Source: Bacillus sp. RO2
GTDB taxonomy: Bacteria > Bacillota > Bacilli > Bacillales > Bacillaceae_I
NCBI RefSeq assembly: GCF_012911845.1
Contig: NZ_JAAXCU010000041.1
Span: 124,001 to 188,000 of the forward strand
Direction of reading: 5' to 3'
DNA length: 64,000 nucleotides
Each line of letters starts with the position of its first letter. Positions within the stretch are counted from its first letter, which is position 1. A program made the position numbers and the translations under genes. Shown here piece after piece: positions 1 through 7,474 of the stretch. The notes under the pieces were generated by a model, which saw nothing but the letters and a program-made list of their open reading frames with translations, was not told the DNA's origin and ran no database searches.

Positions 1-224
1 AACGAAAAATCTTTCCCCATATAACTTCCAAATGCTTTATATGCTGCTTCCTTTATTGTTAAACTAGAAGCTAGTAAATTTATTTGATCATTATAACTAA
101 GAGAATTAAATTCAATTTGTTGCTTCTTATTTAATAATAATTTCTGCAAGCTTGATTCGTTTCTTTTTAGCATTCTTTCAATTTGTTTATGTTCAACAAT
201 ATCTATACCAGTTCCTACTAACAA
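1..224 (-). CDS. 4'-phosphopantetheinyl transferase, AcpS-like (partial, 3' end outside window)
   Basis: The minus strand reads from a TTG at 224 out of the window for about 74 codons. The N-terminus carries GTGIDIVEHKQIERML, matching the metal-binding GIDIVE motif of AcpS-type transferases, and further on ASSLTIKEAAYKAFG matches the second signature (A.KEA..KA.G). These enzymes move phosphopantetheine from CoA onto a serine of acyl- or peptidyl-carrier proteins. The TTG start is chosen because an AAAGGTGG ribosome site lies just upstream; no in-frame ATG precedes it. Whether this is the housekeeping acpS or a copy dedicated to a biosynthetic cluster cannot be told, since the neighbouring genes on that side are outside the window. 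Confidence 0.75.
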   Translation of the reverse strand, partial: MLVGTGIDIVEHKQIERMLKRNESSLQKLLLNKKQQIEFNSLSYNDQINLLASSLTIKEAAYKAFGSYMGKDFS

Positions 225-397
225 ATCCCCCCACCTTTAAGTAGTACTTTTTAATTATGAATTGTTTTTTCAAGTTCATTTTGATGTGTTTTATATGTTG
301 ACTTAATCATATCCCAGAAAGAAAAATTATTGTATTGGGAAAATTTTAAAAATAGAGAGGAAATAAATCTGTAAGTTATCATTTTTTACCTTTTTTG

Positions 398-425
398 TTG
401 TAAAATAGTTAAAGAATACTAGAAT
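398..425 (+). promoter_or_regulatory. possible sigma-A promoter for the HTH-TPR regulator
   Basis: TTGTAA (398-403) and TAGAAT (420-425) are separated by 16 bp and lie 36 bp before the TTG start at 461. The stretch 225-460 otherwise holds only AT-rich sequence between two divergently transcribed genes. Confidence 0.35.
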
Positions 426-460
426 AACATCACTATATGAATAATATGGAGGTTTGAATT

Positions 461-1693
461 TTGAGGTTGGGTTCGCTTCTAAAATACTACCGGACAAAAT
501 TAAAAATGACTCAAAGTGATCTATGCGACGGGATATGTTCTATTCCTCATTTAAGTAAAATTGAAAACAATGAAAAAGAAGCTAATATTGATACAATAAA
601 TTTATTATTAAATAAATTAAATATAAATATTGTTGATGTAAAAAAAAGTGAAGAAACTATTAAATCTTTACTAGATGAATTAATAGAAAATATTATTTAT
701 CTTCAGGAAGAAAAAATAGACATTACATTCAAGGAATTGAATCCCTATTCGGAATTTGTTGGATTTTCCTCTTATATCTTTATATACGAATTATACAAAC
801 TAAGATATTACTTGTTTCAGAAAGAAATGGATAAAGCTTACGAGCAAATTAAATGGTTAAATAAACAAAAGAAAAATTTTTCCCAACATGAAGAGCATTT
901 ATTTTTATATTTCCATGGTGTATACTTCATTCTGAAAGGTAGTTATAAAGAAGCAGATACTATTTTACTAGATTTATTAAATAACAATGTTGATATGGGT
1001 ATTCATAACGGGGAATTCTTCTATCATTTGGCATTGGTAAAAGGTAATTTAGAAGAATCAGGATATGCTATTCTATACGGTAAAAAGGCATTGCAATTTT
1101 TCACAGATACTCATAATTTTAAAAGGATTTTACATGTATTAATGACTCTGGGGATTAGCTATACTCAATCTAGCCTCTACGATGAAGCCTTTGATTGCTT
1201 TACGCATTTAAAGAGAAATACAGAAATATTAAAAGACACTACTCTTTTACCTTTAGTTTTTCATAATCTAGGTTTACTCATGAGAAAAAAAGGGGATTTC
1301 AGTCTAGCTATCGAGTACTATCAAAGAGGATTAGAACACTCTGAAGAAAACTTACATTATTCTATGGTTGGAAACTATGCTATAGGGGAACTTTTATTTT
1401 CTCAAAATTCTCTACAAGCTGTAGAGAGATTCACTAAAGTTAATAATCTTGCAAGAAAATTAAACAACAAGAAATACCAAATTTTATCTACATACTTTCT
1501 TCTCGATTTAGTTAAAGGTCGTAAACTCTCAATAAAATACCTAGAAAAACGGGCTTTGCCTTTTCTAGAAAAAAGTAAAGAAAATAGAGAGACCTTTCAT
1601 AATTTTTGTAACATTCTAGGTTCTTACTATGAAGAAGATAATAATTATGAGAGAGCCATATATTATTTTAATAAGAAAAGGAGTTTATTATGA
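461..1693 (+). CDS. XRE-family HTH-TPR regulator, RNPP type (PlcR/NprR-like)
   Basis: 410 residues. Residues about 1-60 form a helix-turn-helix (GSLLKYYRTKLKMTQSDLC, then LSKIENNEKEA). The rest is alpha-helical with TPR-like units, for example near residues 225-320 (LGISYTQSSLYDEAFDCF, LGLLMRKKGDFSLAIEYY). This order is that of RNPP regulators, which bind an imported oligopeptide in the TPR groove and DNA through the HTH. The start is TTG, eight bases after GGAGG. The stop codon overlaps the start of a 48-residue secreted peptide gene, the arrangement expected for a receptor and its signal. The target genes are unknown; the adjacent phosphopantetheinyl transferase is a candidate. Confidence 0.8.
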   Translation: MRLGSLLKYYRTKLKMTQSDLCDGICSIPHLSKIENNEKEANIDTINLLLNKLNINIVDVKKSEETIKSLLDELIENIIYLQEEKIDITFKELNPYSEFVGFSSYIFIYELYKLRYYLFQKEMDKAYEQIKWLNKQKKNFSQHEEHLFLYFHGVYFILKGSYKEADTILLDLLNNNVDMGIHNGEFFYHLALVKGNLEESGYAILYGKKALQFFTDTHNFKRILHVLMTLGISYTQSSLYDEAFDCFTHLKRNTEILKDTTLLPLVFHNLGLLMRKKGDFSLAIEYYQRGLEHSEENLHYSMVGNYAIGELLFSQNSLQAVERFTKVNNLARKLNNKKYQILSTYFLLDLVKGRKLSIKYLEKRALPFLEKSKENRETFHNFCNILGSYYEEDNNYERAIYYFNKKRSLL

Positions 1694-1836
1694 AAAAAAT
1701 TATTCTAGTTTTAATTCTCGCCCTTCCACTACTCTCTGTAACATTGGACCAAACTCAACTTAATGTTAAGCACAAAGAAATTATTGTATCATATGATCAC
1801 CCCATTTTCCCTCCAGTTGGTACTATAAAGCTTTAA
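1690..1836 (+). CDS. secreted signalling-peptide precursor (PapR/NprX-like)
   Basis: 48 residues. It starts at an ATG overlapping the TGA of the upstream regulator (ATGA), so the two are translationally coupled. It begins MKKIILVLILALPLLSVTL, a lysine pair followed by a hydrophobic Sec-type signal, and ends with YDHPIFPPVGTIKL. PapR precursors have about this length and the same layout, with the active peptide at the C-terminus. The sequence does not match known PapR or NprX mature peptides, so the active form is open; it probably lies within the last 7-11 residues. A hairpin terminator follows 22 bp after the stop codon. Confidence 0.72.
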   Translation: MKKIILVLILALPLLSVTLDQTQLNVKHKEIIVSYDHPIFPPVGTIKL

Positions 1837-1857
1837 AACTATATTTTATAGGAATTT

Positions 1858-1899
1858 AAAAAGCCACTTGGAAGTAATTTATATTCCAAGTGGCTTTTT
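1858..1899 (+). terminator. rho-independent terminator after the regulator-peptide pair
   Basis: Near-perfect inverted repeat AAAAAGCCACTTGGAA (1858-1873) and TTCCAAGTGGCTTTTT (1884-1899) with a 10-base loop and a T tail on the plus strand. Confidence 0.9.
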
Positions 1900-2022
1900 G
1901 TAATTATAGTTAAAATATGTCTAAATAAGCAGCAGAAAAAACTATTTCTATATTAAAATTCAGAATAGTTCCATGCAGCAAACCCAACTGATTTTGGAAT
2001 TTCACATATATAGAACCTTTAT

Positions 2023-2463
2023 CTACCTTCCTGTCAATTCAACCATCCTCGCCCGAACCCGCTCGAACTCCCAAACATCCACTTCTCCCACATCTTCCTC
2101 CCTATAAAACTCTCCAAACCACTGCCCCTTATAACTCGGCACCACATGCATATGATAATGACTTAACTCATTAAACACTCCTCCATTTTGGTTAATGGTG
2201 ATGCCGTCTGGATTATAATATAGGTGCTTCAACACTTTGGATATTAAAATAGAAGCTCTCATAATAGCATTGGCCGTTTCGTCATCGAGTTCGTCGACAT
2301 CTAGGAAATGTTGTTTAGGCAGGATTAAGGTATGTCCTTCGTTGAACGGGTCGTGATCTAGGAAGCATGTGACATAGTCATCTTCGTAGACCATATAGAT
2401 GGTTTCACTTTTGTTGGCTAATCGGCAGCCTAGGCAGTCTTTTGTCGGTTGCATGGTGGACAC
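2023..2463 (-). CDS. HIT family protein (histidine-triad nucleotide hydrolase)
   Basis: 146 residues. The histidine triad is HYHMHVVP (about residues 103-110), and NEGHTLILPKQH is the usual upstream HIT segment. An N-terminal CLGC may bind zinc. Family members hydrolyse or transfer nucleoside phosphoramidates and dinucleotides in the cytoplasm. It lies three bases downstream of the alpha/beta hydrolase gene and probably shares its transcript. The substrate cannot be read from the sequence. Confidence 0.92.
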   Translation of the reverse strand: MSTMQPTKDCLGCRLANKSETIYMVYEDDYVTCFLDHDPFNEGHTLILPKQHFLDVDELDDETANAIMRASILISKVLKHLYYNPDGITINQNGGVFNELSHYHMHVVPSYKGQWFGEFYREEDVGEVDVWEFERVRARMVELTGR

Positions 2464-2465
2464 CT

Positions 2466-3299
2466 CTATACTGTTAATTTCACAAACTCTCTAAATTTCT
2501 CTTCTTCCTCGATAAAAGGATTATGGTTTGATTCCTCGAAAATAAATAATTGTGACTGCGGGATGAGTTCCGCCATTTCGATACTAAAATCCACTGGACA
2601 TTGGGCATCGTGTCTGCATGCATAGATATAACTTGGTACATTTATATCCTTTAATTGAGAGCGAAGATCAAAGTTCTTTACTTCTACTTTTCTAAAATAA
2701 TCGAGGTTTTCTCCAACAGTTCGACCACTGTTTGGACGATTGATAGCCTCTTTTAATTTTTCCTCTGAGTAGTAGGACATCAAGGCCCATTCATATCCTA
2801 ACTTTTGACGTTCTTCTCGCGGGGTATTTGAATCGTTCAATAAATCCATAATCTCAACTATCCGTTGAAAATGCTTGTTTTCTGCGCAATAAATACTATC
2901 TTTGTGCGCGCCGTATTCTTTACTCGCTGCAGCACAACCTGCAATTAGTTTTGTTAAAGAGTGCGGGGCATCAATTCCATATTGCAGTGCCAACATTCCA
3001 CCTGTTGAATGTCCTGCAAATGCCCATCTCTCCAACCTTAGTGCTGTCCGGATGGCTTCTAAATCTTTAACAGCTTCTTTCATACTAAGCTGATTTTCCA
3101 CTTCAGCCTTTACAGAATTACCTGCACCTCTCGTATTAATTAAGTAAACTTTATAATGCTCCGTGTACGGGTTAGCTAACAAACTGCCACGTTCATCAAA
3201 AGCCATATATAAATGTGTAGTAGCTAATGGATCTCCTTGCCCCGCAGTGAAATATTCAAAGGCGCCTCGTTCTGTTTCAATAAACCTTTGTTCCCACAT
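2466..3299 (-). CDS. alpha/beta hydrolase, proline iminopeptidase-like
   Basis: 277 residues from MWEQRFIE. The nucleophile elbow is GHSTGG, the late acid/histidine region reads YACRHDAQCPVDFS and EESNHNPFIEEE, and the strand before the elbow has LINTRGAGNS. This is an alpha/beta hydrolase core with cap, the size of proline iminopeptidases and related esterases. The start at 3299 is preferred over upstream ATGs because GAGGGG lies nine bases before it. It overlaps the 3' end of the acetyltransferase gene, which suggests co-transcription. The substrate is unknown. Confidence 0.85.
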   Translation of the reverse strand: MWEQRFIETERGAFEYFTAGQGDPLATTHLYMAFDERGSLLANPYTEHYKVYLINTRGAGNSVKAEVENQLSMKEAVKDLEAIRTALRLERWAFAGHSTGGMLALQYGIDAPHSLTKLIAGCAAASKEYGAHKDSIYCAENKHFQRIVEIMDLLNDSNTPREERQKLGYEWALMSYYSEEKLKEAINRPNSGRTVGENLDYFRKVEVKNFDLRSQLKDINVPSYIYACRHDAQCPVDFSIEMAELIPQSQLFIFEESNHNPFIEEEEKFREFVKLTV

Positions 3300-3873
3300 A
3301 AAATTCATCCCCTCTACTAAAATACTCCCCCTCCAAAATCCCATAAATCGCACAATCTTTATACTGACCTTTGGAATTCCGAATCATATCCCTCACAATC
3401 CCCTCTTGCATCATCCCTGCCTTGCTCATGATGCGGCCTGACGCTGGGTTGTCGGTGTTGTGTGCAGCAGCAATCTTATGAAGATTCATGTGCCGAAAGC
3501 CAAAATCGATCACGGCGCGCAACGCTTCCGTGCCATACCCCTGATTCCACCACCGATAACCGAGGGAATAACTCACCTTGCAATTTCCGGTTGCCTCATC
3601 AAAATCATACAAATCAATCTCGCCAATCAGCTCTCCACTATCCTTCACCTTCACTGCCCAATAACAAAAATCTTCCTTCTCATATTGCGACACAATATCG
3701 GCCACTCTCTCCACCGTCTGCGAAACAGCTGTATGCGCCGCACTCACTCGATTGTCTGTCACCCGCTCATCTGAAATCCAGTGATCAAACACCTTCTGGG
3801 CATCACCGAGTTCGAACTTTTCTAAGAGTAGCCGATCTGTTTCTAGCTGTGGTGTTCCGATATATGTAATCAT
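3277..3873 (-). CDS. GNAT family N-acetyltransferase (RimJ/RimL type)
   Basis: 198 residues. It opens with LETDRLLLEKFELGDAQKVF, typical of the RimJ/RimL branch, and has the acetyl-CoA binding segment YRWWNQGYGTEALRAVIDFGF followed by HKIAAAHNTDNPASGRIMSKAGM. Members acetylate ribosomal protein N-termini, aminoglycosides or small molecules; the target here is not determinable. The 3' end overlaps the downstream hydrolase. Confidence 0.92.
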   Translation of the reverse strand: MITYIGTPQLETDRLLLEKFELGDAQKVFDHWISDERVTDNRVSAAHTAVSQTVERVADIVSQYEKEDFCYWAVKVKDSGELIGEIDLYDFDEATGNCKVSYSLGYRWWNQGYGTEALRAVIDFGFRHMNLHKIAAAHNTDNPASGRIMSKAGMMQEGIVRDMIRNSKGQYKDCAIYGILEGEYFSRGDEFYVGTKVY

Positions 3874-3915
3874 ATTGCACCTCTTTAGTGGGGTCCCATA
3901 GCGGTTACAAAAAAA

Positions 3916-4443
3916 TTAATGTTCTGTTTCTCCATCTTCGTTATTCACACAAAGTGCTTCCGCTATTTCTTGTATCCGTTTTTTTGTTATTCCGTTTCTA
4001 CTTTCCACAGACAAAGGATGGTCTGTTGGTTCTAGCTCAATAAATGGTCTAATTCCACCTGTTCTGTGGTGGACCTTTGCCTTCAAGTTAATCGTATCAG
4101 GATAACAAGGCAATGCAGTAGAAAACCAACCAAGCATTGGTTCTAGTAGTTCTGGATTATTCCAGTGTTCCTTCACTTTCTTATAATTAGCTTCACTCAA
4201 GGAGACCCAAGCTCCCCATATAAACTCTTCATCCATACCAATTATAGGTATTTCTAAACAACCCCGGATAAAAAAGTGTTCATTGTCCATCACGCATAAA
4301 TCCTCACTTAGTTCGAACCTTTCTTCCCGTTCTTGTGCATCGGCAACTTCATAATAAGCTGGGGCGCCGTTTCCGTAACTAATCGGAAGTTCATCGTGGT
4401 ATTCTCCGCAGCAACTACACGTGTATCCTTTTATTGATGTCAT
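3916..4443 (-). CDS. DUF2199 domain protein
   Basis: 175 residues. It starts MTSIKGYTCSCCGEYHDELP; the CxCCG motif near the N-terminus could bind a metal. The middle (CVMDNEHFFIRGCLEIPI, then WGAWVSLSEANYKKV) is the recognisable DUF2199 pattern. The function of the family is unknown. It sits in a minus-strand run of genes with gaps of 30-45 bp. Confidence 0.85.
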   Translation of the reverse strand: MTSIKGYTCSCCGEYHDELPISYGNGAPAYYEVADAQEREERFELSEDLCVMDNEHFFIRGCLEIPIIGMDEEFIWGAWVSLSEANYKKVKEHWNNPELLEPMLGWFSTALPCYPDTINLKAKVHHRTGGIRPFIELEPTDHPLSVESRNGITKKRIQEIAEALCVNNEDGETEH

Positions 4444-4471
4444 TTTACACCTCTGTTAGTTTTTGCCGACA

Positions 4472-5263
4472 TTAAAAACACTGCAACGTAAATCTCACCC
4501 GATCAAACCGCTTCTCCATCAAGTCCTCTTTCTCCATACAGAAGTACAACATGCCACTATCTCCCCACATGACATCTGCCAGTTCTTCATCCGAATCTAT
4601 TTGAAACAAAAGCACAGGATCCTTTCCATCTTCAAAAAGCTCCTCCAATACATCATCCTGAATATTCAACGGCGCGCCCAACATATAATGAGCCGGTACC
4701 ATTTTGCCATCCCTGTCCTTTGGTTGCACTAGCTCCTGACGGAAATCAAAGTAATTCGTTTCATCATCATCATCTGCAAAATCCAGGTGCTCGGGACTTT
4801 CCGGCAATGTTACGATCGTCTCAAAAGAAAGTTGAAACGCTGGAAACGCAACAAACTCCGTCCTACTACTCGGACTTTCCTTCCTCTCCAACTCCCCTAA
4901 ATCTCCATCAAAATAAAGCACCTTAAAGCATCCCTCATCTTCTTCAAATCCCCAAGGTTGCTCCAGCGCCTCATAAAATAAATACAAGATGCCGCTCTCA
5001 GGCAGCAGATTATCTTTGTCACAGGGCTTTGCTTCTGACAGATTAACCTGAAGCATAAAAGTGAGATAGTCATCTTCATAACGAGGAAACTCCCAACCCG
5101 CAGGCATGTCTGGGGAACCGCCTATTTTGGAAGAGCCAACGGGAATGTCCGTTTCATCTTTATTAATTTTATTGAGTTTAATAGCACTTTTAAAACTGTC
5201 CATAATAGCGGACTTATGGTGTGATAGGTTGTGTTCACTTAGTAATTGGTCGACTTTTTGCAT
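4472..5263 (-). CDS. YwqG-like DUF1963 domain protein
   Basis: 263 residues. Diagnostic stretches are SSKIGGSPDMPAGWEFPR and LTFMLQVNLSEAKP followed by LLPESGILYLFYE, the pattern of the DUF1963/YwqG family. It is acidic, with DDDDE near residue 165, and has no signal peptide. The role is unknown; in other bacteria such proteins often sit near immunity or toxin loci. The region 5264-5305 to the next gene holds nothing clear. Confidence 0.88.
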   Translation of the reverse strand: MQKVDQLLSEHNLSHHKSAIMDSFKSAIKLNKINKDETDIPVGSSKIGGSPDMPAGWEFPRYEDDYLTFMLQVNLSEAKPCDKDNLLPESGILYLFYEALEQPWGFEEDEGCFKVLYFDGDLGELERKESPSSRTEFVAFPAFQLSFETIVTLPESPEHLDFADDDDETNYFDFRQELVQPKDRDGKMVPAHYMLGAPLNIQDDVLEELFEDGKDPVLLFQIDSDEELADVMWGDSGMLYFCMEKEDLMEKRFDRVRFTLQCF

Positions 5264-5305
5264 TATGGAGTGCCTCCTAAAAAAAATTATAGTTTTATAT
5301 AAAAA

Positions 5306-6013
5306 TTAAACGAATTCCACCAGAACTGGCATATGGTCACTAAGCTTTATCCACTCTTCAAAACTACCCACCTCAAAATGTTTCAATCTATCCAAATAGT
5401 TACGTGAGGTAAAGATAAAGTCCAAATGAAATGGTCGCTCTTGCTTCCTCCAATAATAATGAGTTGGCTTTGTTTCCATCCCATGCTCTTCATTAAAAAA
5501 GTAGTGATACCCACTTTCTATATCAGCCGCCTGCAATATGTCCACAACAGCGGTATGGTTGCCCACTCTTTTAATGTGGTCGAACACTTTGTTGCTGTTC
5601 CAATCACCAACAATGAAGCATGGTTTTTTAAGTAACTCTTCGTAATAATTAATAGCATGAAAGATTTGCCCTATATAACTCTCATACTTCGTATTAGCCA
5701 GTTGCGCCCATACTGCGAGGAGAATGAAATTTTCTTGCCCTGAAACCTCTAAAGGTACAATATATCTGAAGGCGTGATTATATGAAGGATGCAGGTTAAT
5801 CTGAAAAGAATCACTCATACTTAATACCCCAAGTCCCTTGTTAGGATTATCACCGAACCACATGAATTGACTGATCCCTTTCTCACTATCTTTCTCTTTC
5901 CACTTTTCCCGTGACTCACACTCAGGGATGATAAGAATATCGGCTTTCATAGGCAGTACATGGTCTATCTTATCTCTAAAGCACATGGTACAGTTCCAAG
6001 TGAGGATTTTCAT
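5306..6013 (-). CDS. endonuclease/exonuclease/phosphatase (EEP) family protein
   Basis: 235 residues. It starts MKILTWNCTMCFRDK, with the EEP strand-one asparagine; the metal-binding glutamate follows in ADILIIPECES, then VGDWNSN and the terminal SDHMPVLVEF with the conserved Asp-His. All main EEP motifs are present, so a Mg-dependent phosphodiesterase or nuclease is expected. Homologues range from DNA-repair nucleases to lipid phosphatases, and nothing here narrows it. It is cytoplasmic, without a signal peptide. Confidence 0.87.
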   Translation of the reverse strand: MKILTWNCTMCFRDKIDHVLPMKADILIIPECESREKWKEKDSEKGISQFMWFGDNPNKGLGVLSMSDSFQINLHPSYNHAFRYIVPLEVSGQENFILLAVWAQLANTKYESYIGQIFHAINYYEELLKKPCFIVGDWNSNKVFDHIKRVGNHTAVVDILQAADIESGYHYFFNEEHGMETKPTHYYWRKQERPFHLDFIFTSRNYLDRLKHFEVGSFEEWIKLSDHMPVLVEFV

Positions 6014-6051
6014 TGGAGTGCCTCCTTAATGGGAATTATACAGGCTGATTT

Positions 6052-6690
6052 TTATGAAATGTAGCTTACTACTAATCCACTCTCTGTAAACTCTTCCTCA
6101 AAAATCATACTAAAATAACCATAATCATCTTCCTTACAAACGGCTTTCCTTTCTTCCACGATTCCATCTGCTGAAAAGTGGTACGCCCATACTCTCTGTG
6201 TCTGTAAGCTTTCATCAAAATACCTATACACCATAAGCGCATTTGATTGCTGTTGCTTATTTCTATGTAAAACTAGATTGTTTAAATAGGATATACGTTC
6301 TTCCGAATCCACATATAGAATTCCCACGACATCATTAGGAATAAAGGCTTCTTCGGTCTCAGAAAACAGCTTTTCGATTGTTTCTTCATCCTTCATTGGG
6401 AGACTTTCTCTTTCTAGATGAAGTGCAAGATAGTGATAATTCTCCGGTTCCTCCCGCTTGTCCCACTTCCACCATGCTAAATCCATAGGACGTGAACGAT
6501 TCTTTGACTTATCAAACTTTGAATCTTCTATAAAACTTTCAAACCCCAGCATCTCTCCTAAGTCAGCAAAATAATTAATTTCTTTCTGCGTAAACATGGA
6601 TCTATTATGTAACGTAGTTAAATTTAATTTCCGATAGTTTTTTAGAAACCCTTCAAAGAACTGCATGAGGTTGAGGTGTGGTTTATTCAT
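6052..6690 (-). CDS. protein of unknown function
   Basis: 212 residues from MNKPHLNLMQFF. I do not recognise the family. A central stretch, RPMDLAWWKW followed about 12 residues later by HYLALHLERE, has the D...ExE spacing seen in some restriction-like nuclease cores, but this is only a resemblance. No signal peptide or membrane segment is present. The ATG at 6690 is preferred to the TTG three codons earlier because AGAAGG is better placed. Confidence 0.65.
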   Translation of the reverse strand: MNKPHLNLMQFFEGFLKNYRKLNLTTLHNRSMFTQKEINYFADLGEMLGFESFIEDSKFDKSKNRSRPMDLAWWKWDKREEPENYHYLALHLERESLPMKDEETIEKLFSETEEAFIPNDVVGILYVDSEERISYLNNLVLHRNKQQQSNALMVYRYFDESLQTQRVWAYHFSADGIVEERKAVCKEDDYGYFSMIFEEEFTESGLVVSYIS

Positions 6691-6714
6691 GTTATTCAAA
6701 TCCTTCTAGTTAAC

Positions 6715-6930
6715 TTAAATGTTAAATTCTTTCTTAATCACAGTCATAAATTCCCGAGCTGATTCTTTATCAAATTGAATAGATTGACTAACTTTTCCCC
6801 TGAATTCTCTTTGGTTCGATCCATAGGTATCTATCTGAAGTATTCTATTCCCTTCATTATCTATAAAACTTGTATATGTATTATCCACTTCATTATGAAT
6901 TGCATTTCTTCCCTTCGTTATTTTCTTCAT
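6715..6930 (-). CDS. small conserved hypothetical protein
   Basis: 71 residues from MKKITKGRNAIHNE. It is soluble, with NRILQIDTYGSNQRE in the middle and a helical C-terminus (KESAREFMTVIKKEFNI). AAAGGGA five bases before the ATG at 6930 supports this start over an ATG eight codons upstream. It precedes the 6052-6690 gene by 24 bp. The function is unknown. Confidence 0.7.
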   Translation of the reverse strand: MKKITKGRNAIHNEVDNTYTSFIDNEGNRILQIDTYGSNQREFRGKVSQSIQFDKESAREFMTVIKKEFNI

Positions 6931-7030
6931 AGTGTTCCCTTTAATTAAGGCCATTTATTTTCCCCCTAGATATTTGTAGTGCTATATTAAGATTCTACAA
7001 AAACCTACAATATCCTTTATTTTCCACAAT

Positions 7031-7058
7031 AAAAAGACATGCCTAAACATGTCTTTTT
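7031..7058 (-). terminator. rho-independent terminator, downstream of the MazG-like gene
   Basis: Inverted repeat AAAAAGACATG (7031-7041) and CATGTCTTTTT (7048-7058) with a 6-base loop, nine bases after the stop codon at 7068. It is symmetric and could act in both directions. Confidence 0.85.
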
Positions 7059-7067
7059 ACCTACCAG

Positions 7068-7391
7068 CTAATCTTCCACCTCAACCAAAAATAACTTCTC
7101 CTCAAACCCACCACGCTTCTCTTCCTTTTCCCTACGAACCTTCTCTACCTCTTCTATAGAAGATCCATGGTAACCAGCTAATGCATGAATGACCTCAAGT
7201 AAATCAGCAAGCTCCTCTACAGCTTCCTCATTTGTCTCCGCTGCACAGTACTCATCTAATTCCTCATAGCTTTTTAACCTAAGATACTTTATATACTTGT
7301 CATCGTTCAAAACTTTAGCGGTATACCTCTTCCCAGTTCCTTCAATAATCTTCGGAATATTGTCTCGGACTAGTTTATTGTATAGTGGCAT
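7068..7391 (-). CDS. MazG-like / phosphoribosyl-ATP pyrophosphohydrolase-like protein
   Basis: 107 residues. It opens MPLYNKLVRDNIPKII, then ELDEY and NEEAVEELADLLEVIHAL, the helical ExxE(12)ExxD arrangement of MazG-type all-alpha NTP pyrophosphatases. Such single-domain proteins usually act as housecleaning enzymes on non-canonical nucleotides. It lies immediately outside the phosphorothioation island, so it may mark the island's left edge rather than belong to it. Confidence 0.85.
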   Translation of the reverse strand: MPLYNKLVRDNIPKIIEGTGKRYTAKVLNDDKYIKYLRLKSYEELDEYCAAETNEEAVEELADLLEVIHALAGYHGSSIEEVEKVRREKEEKRGGFEEKLFLVEVED

Positions 7392-7474
7392 AATTCAGCT
7401 CCCCCTAAAATACAAAGACACTTATTCAGACTTTATGGATGTATGCTCTATGTAAGAACATATGAACGATTATT

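Noticed and set aside
3460-3869. Two long plus-strand frames opposite the acetyltransferase
   Set aside because: They are antisense shadows of a clear GNAT gene; no ribosome site or family pattern.
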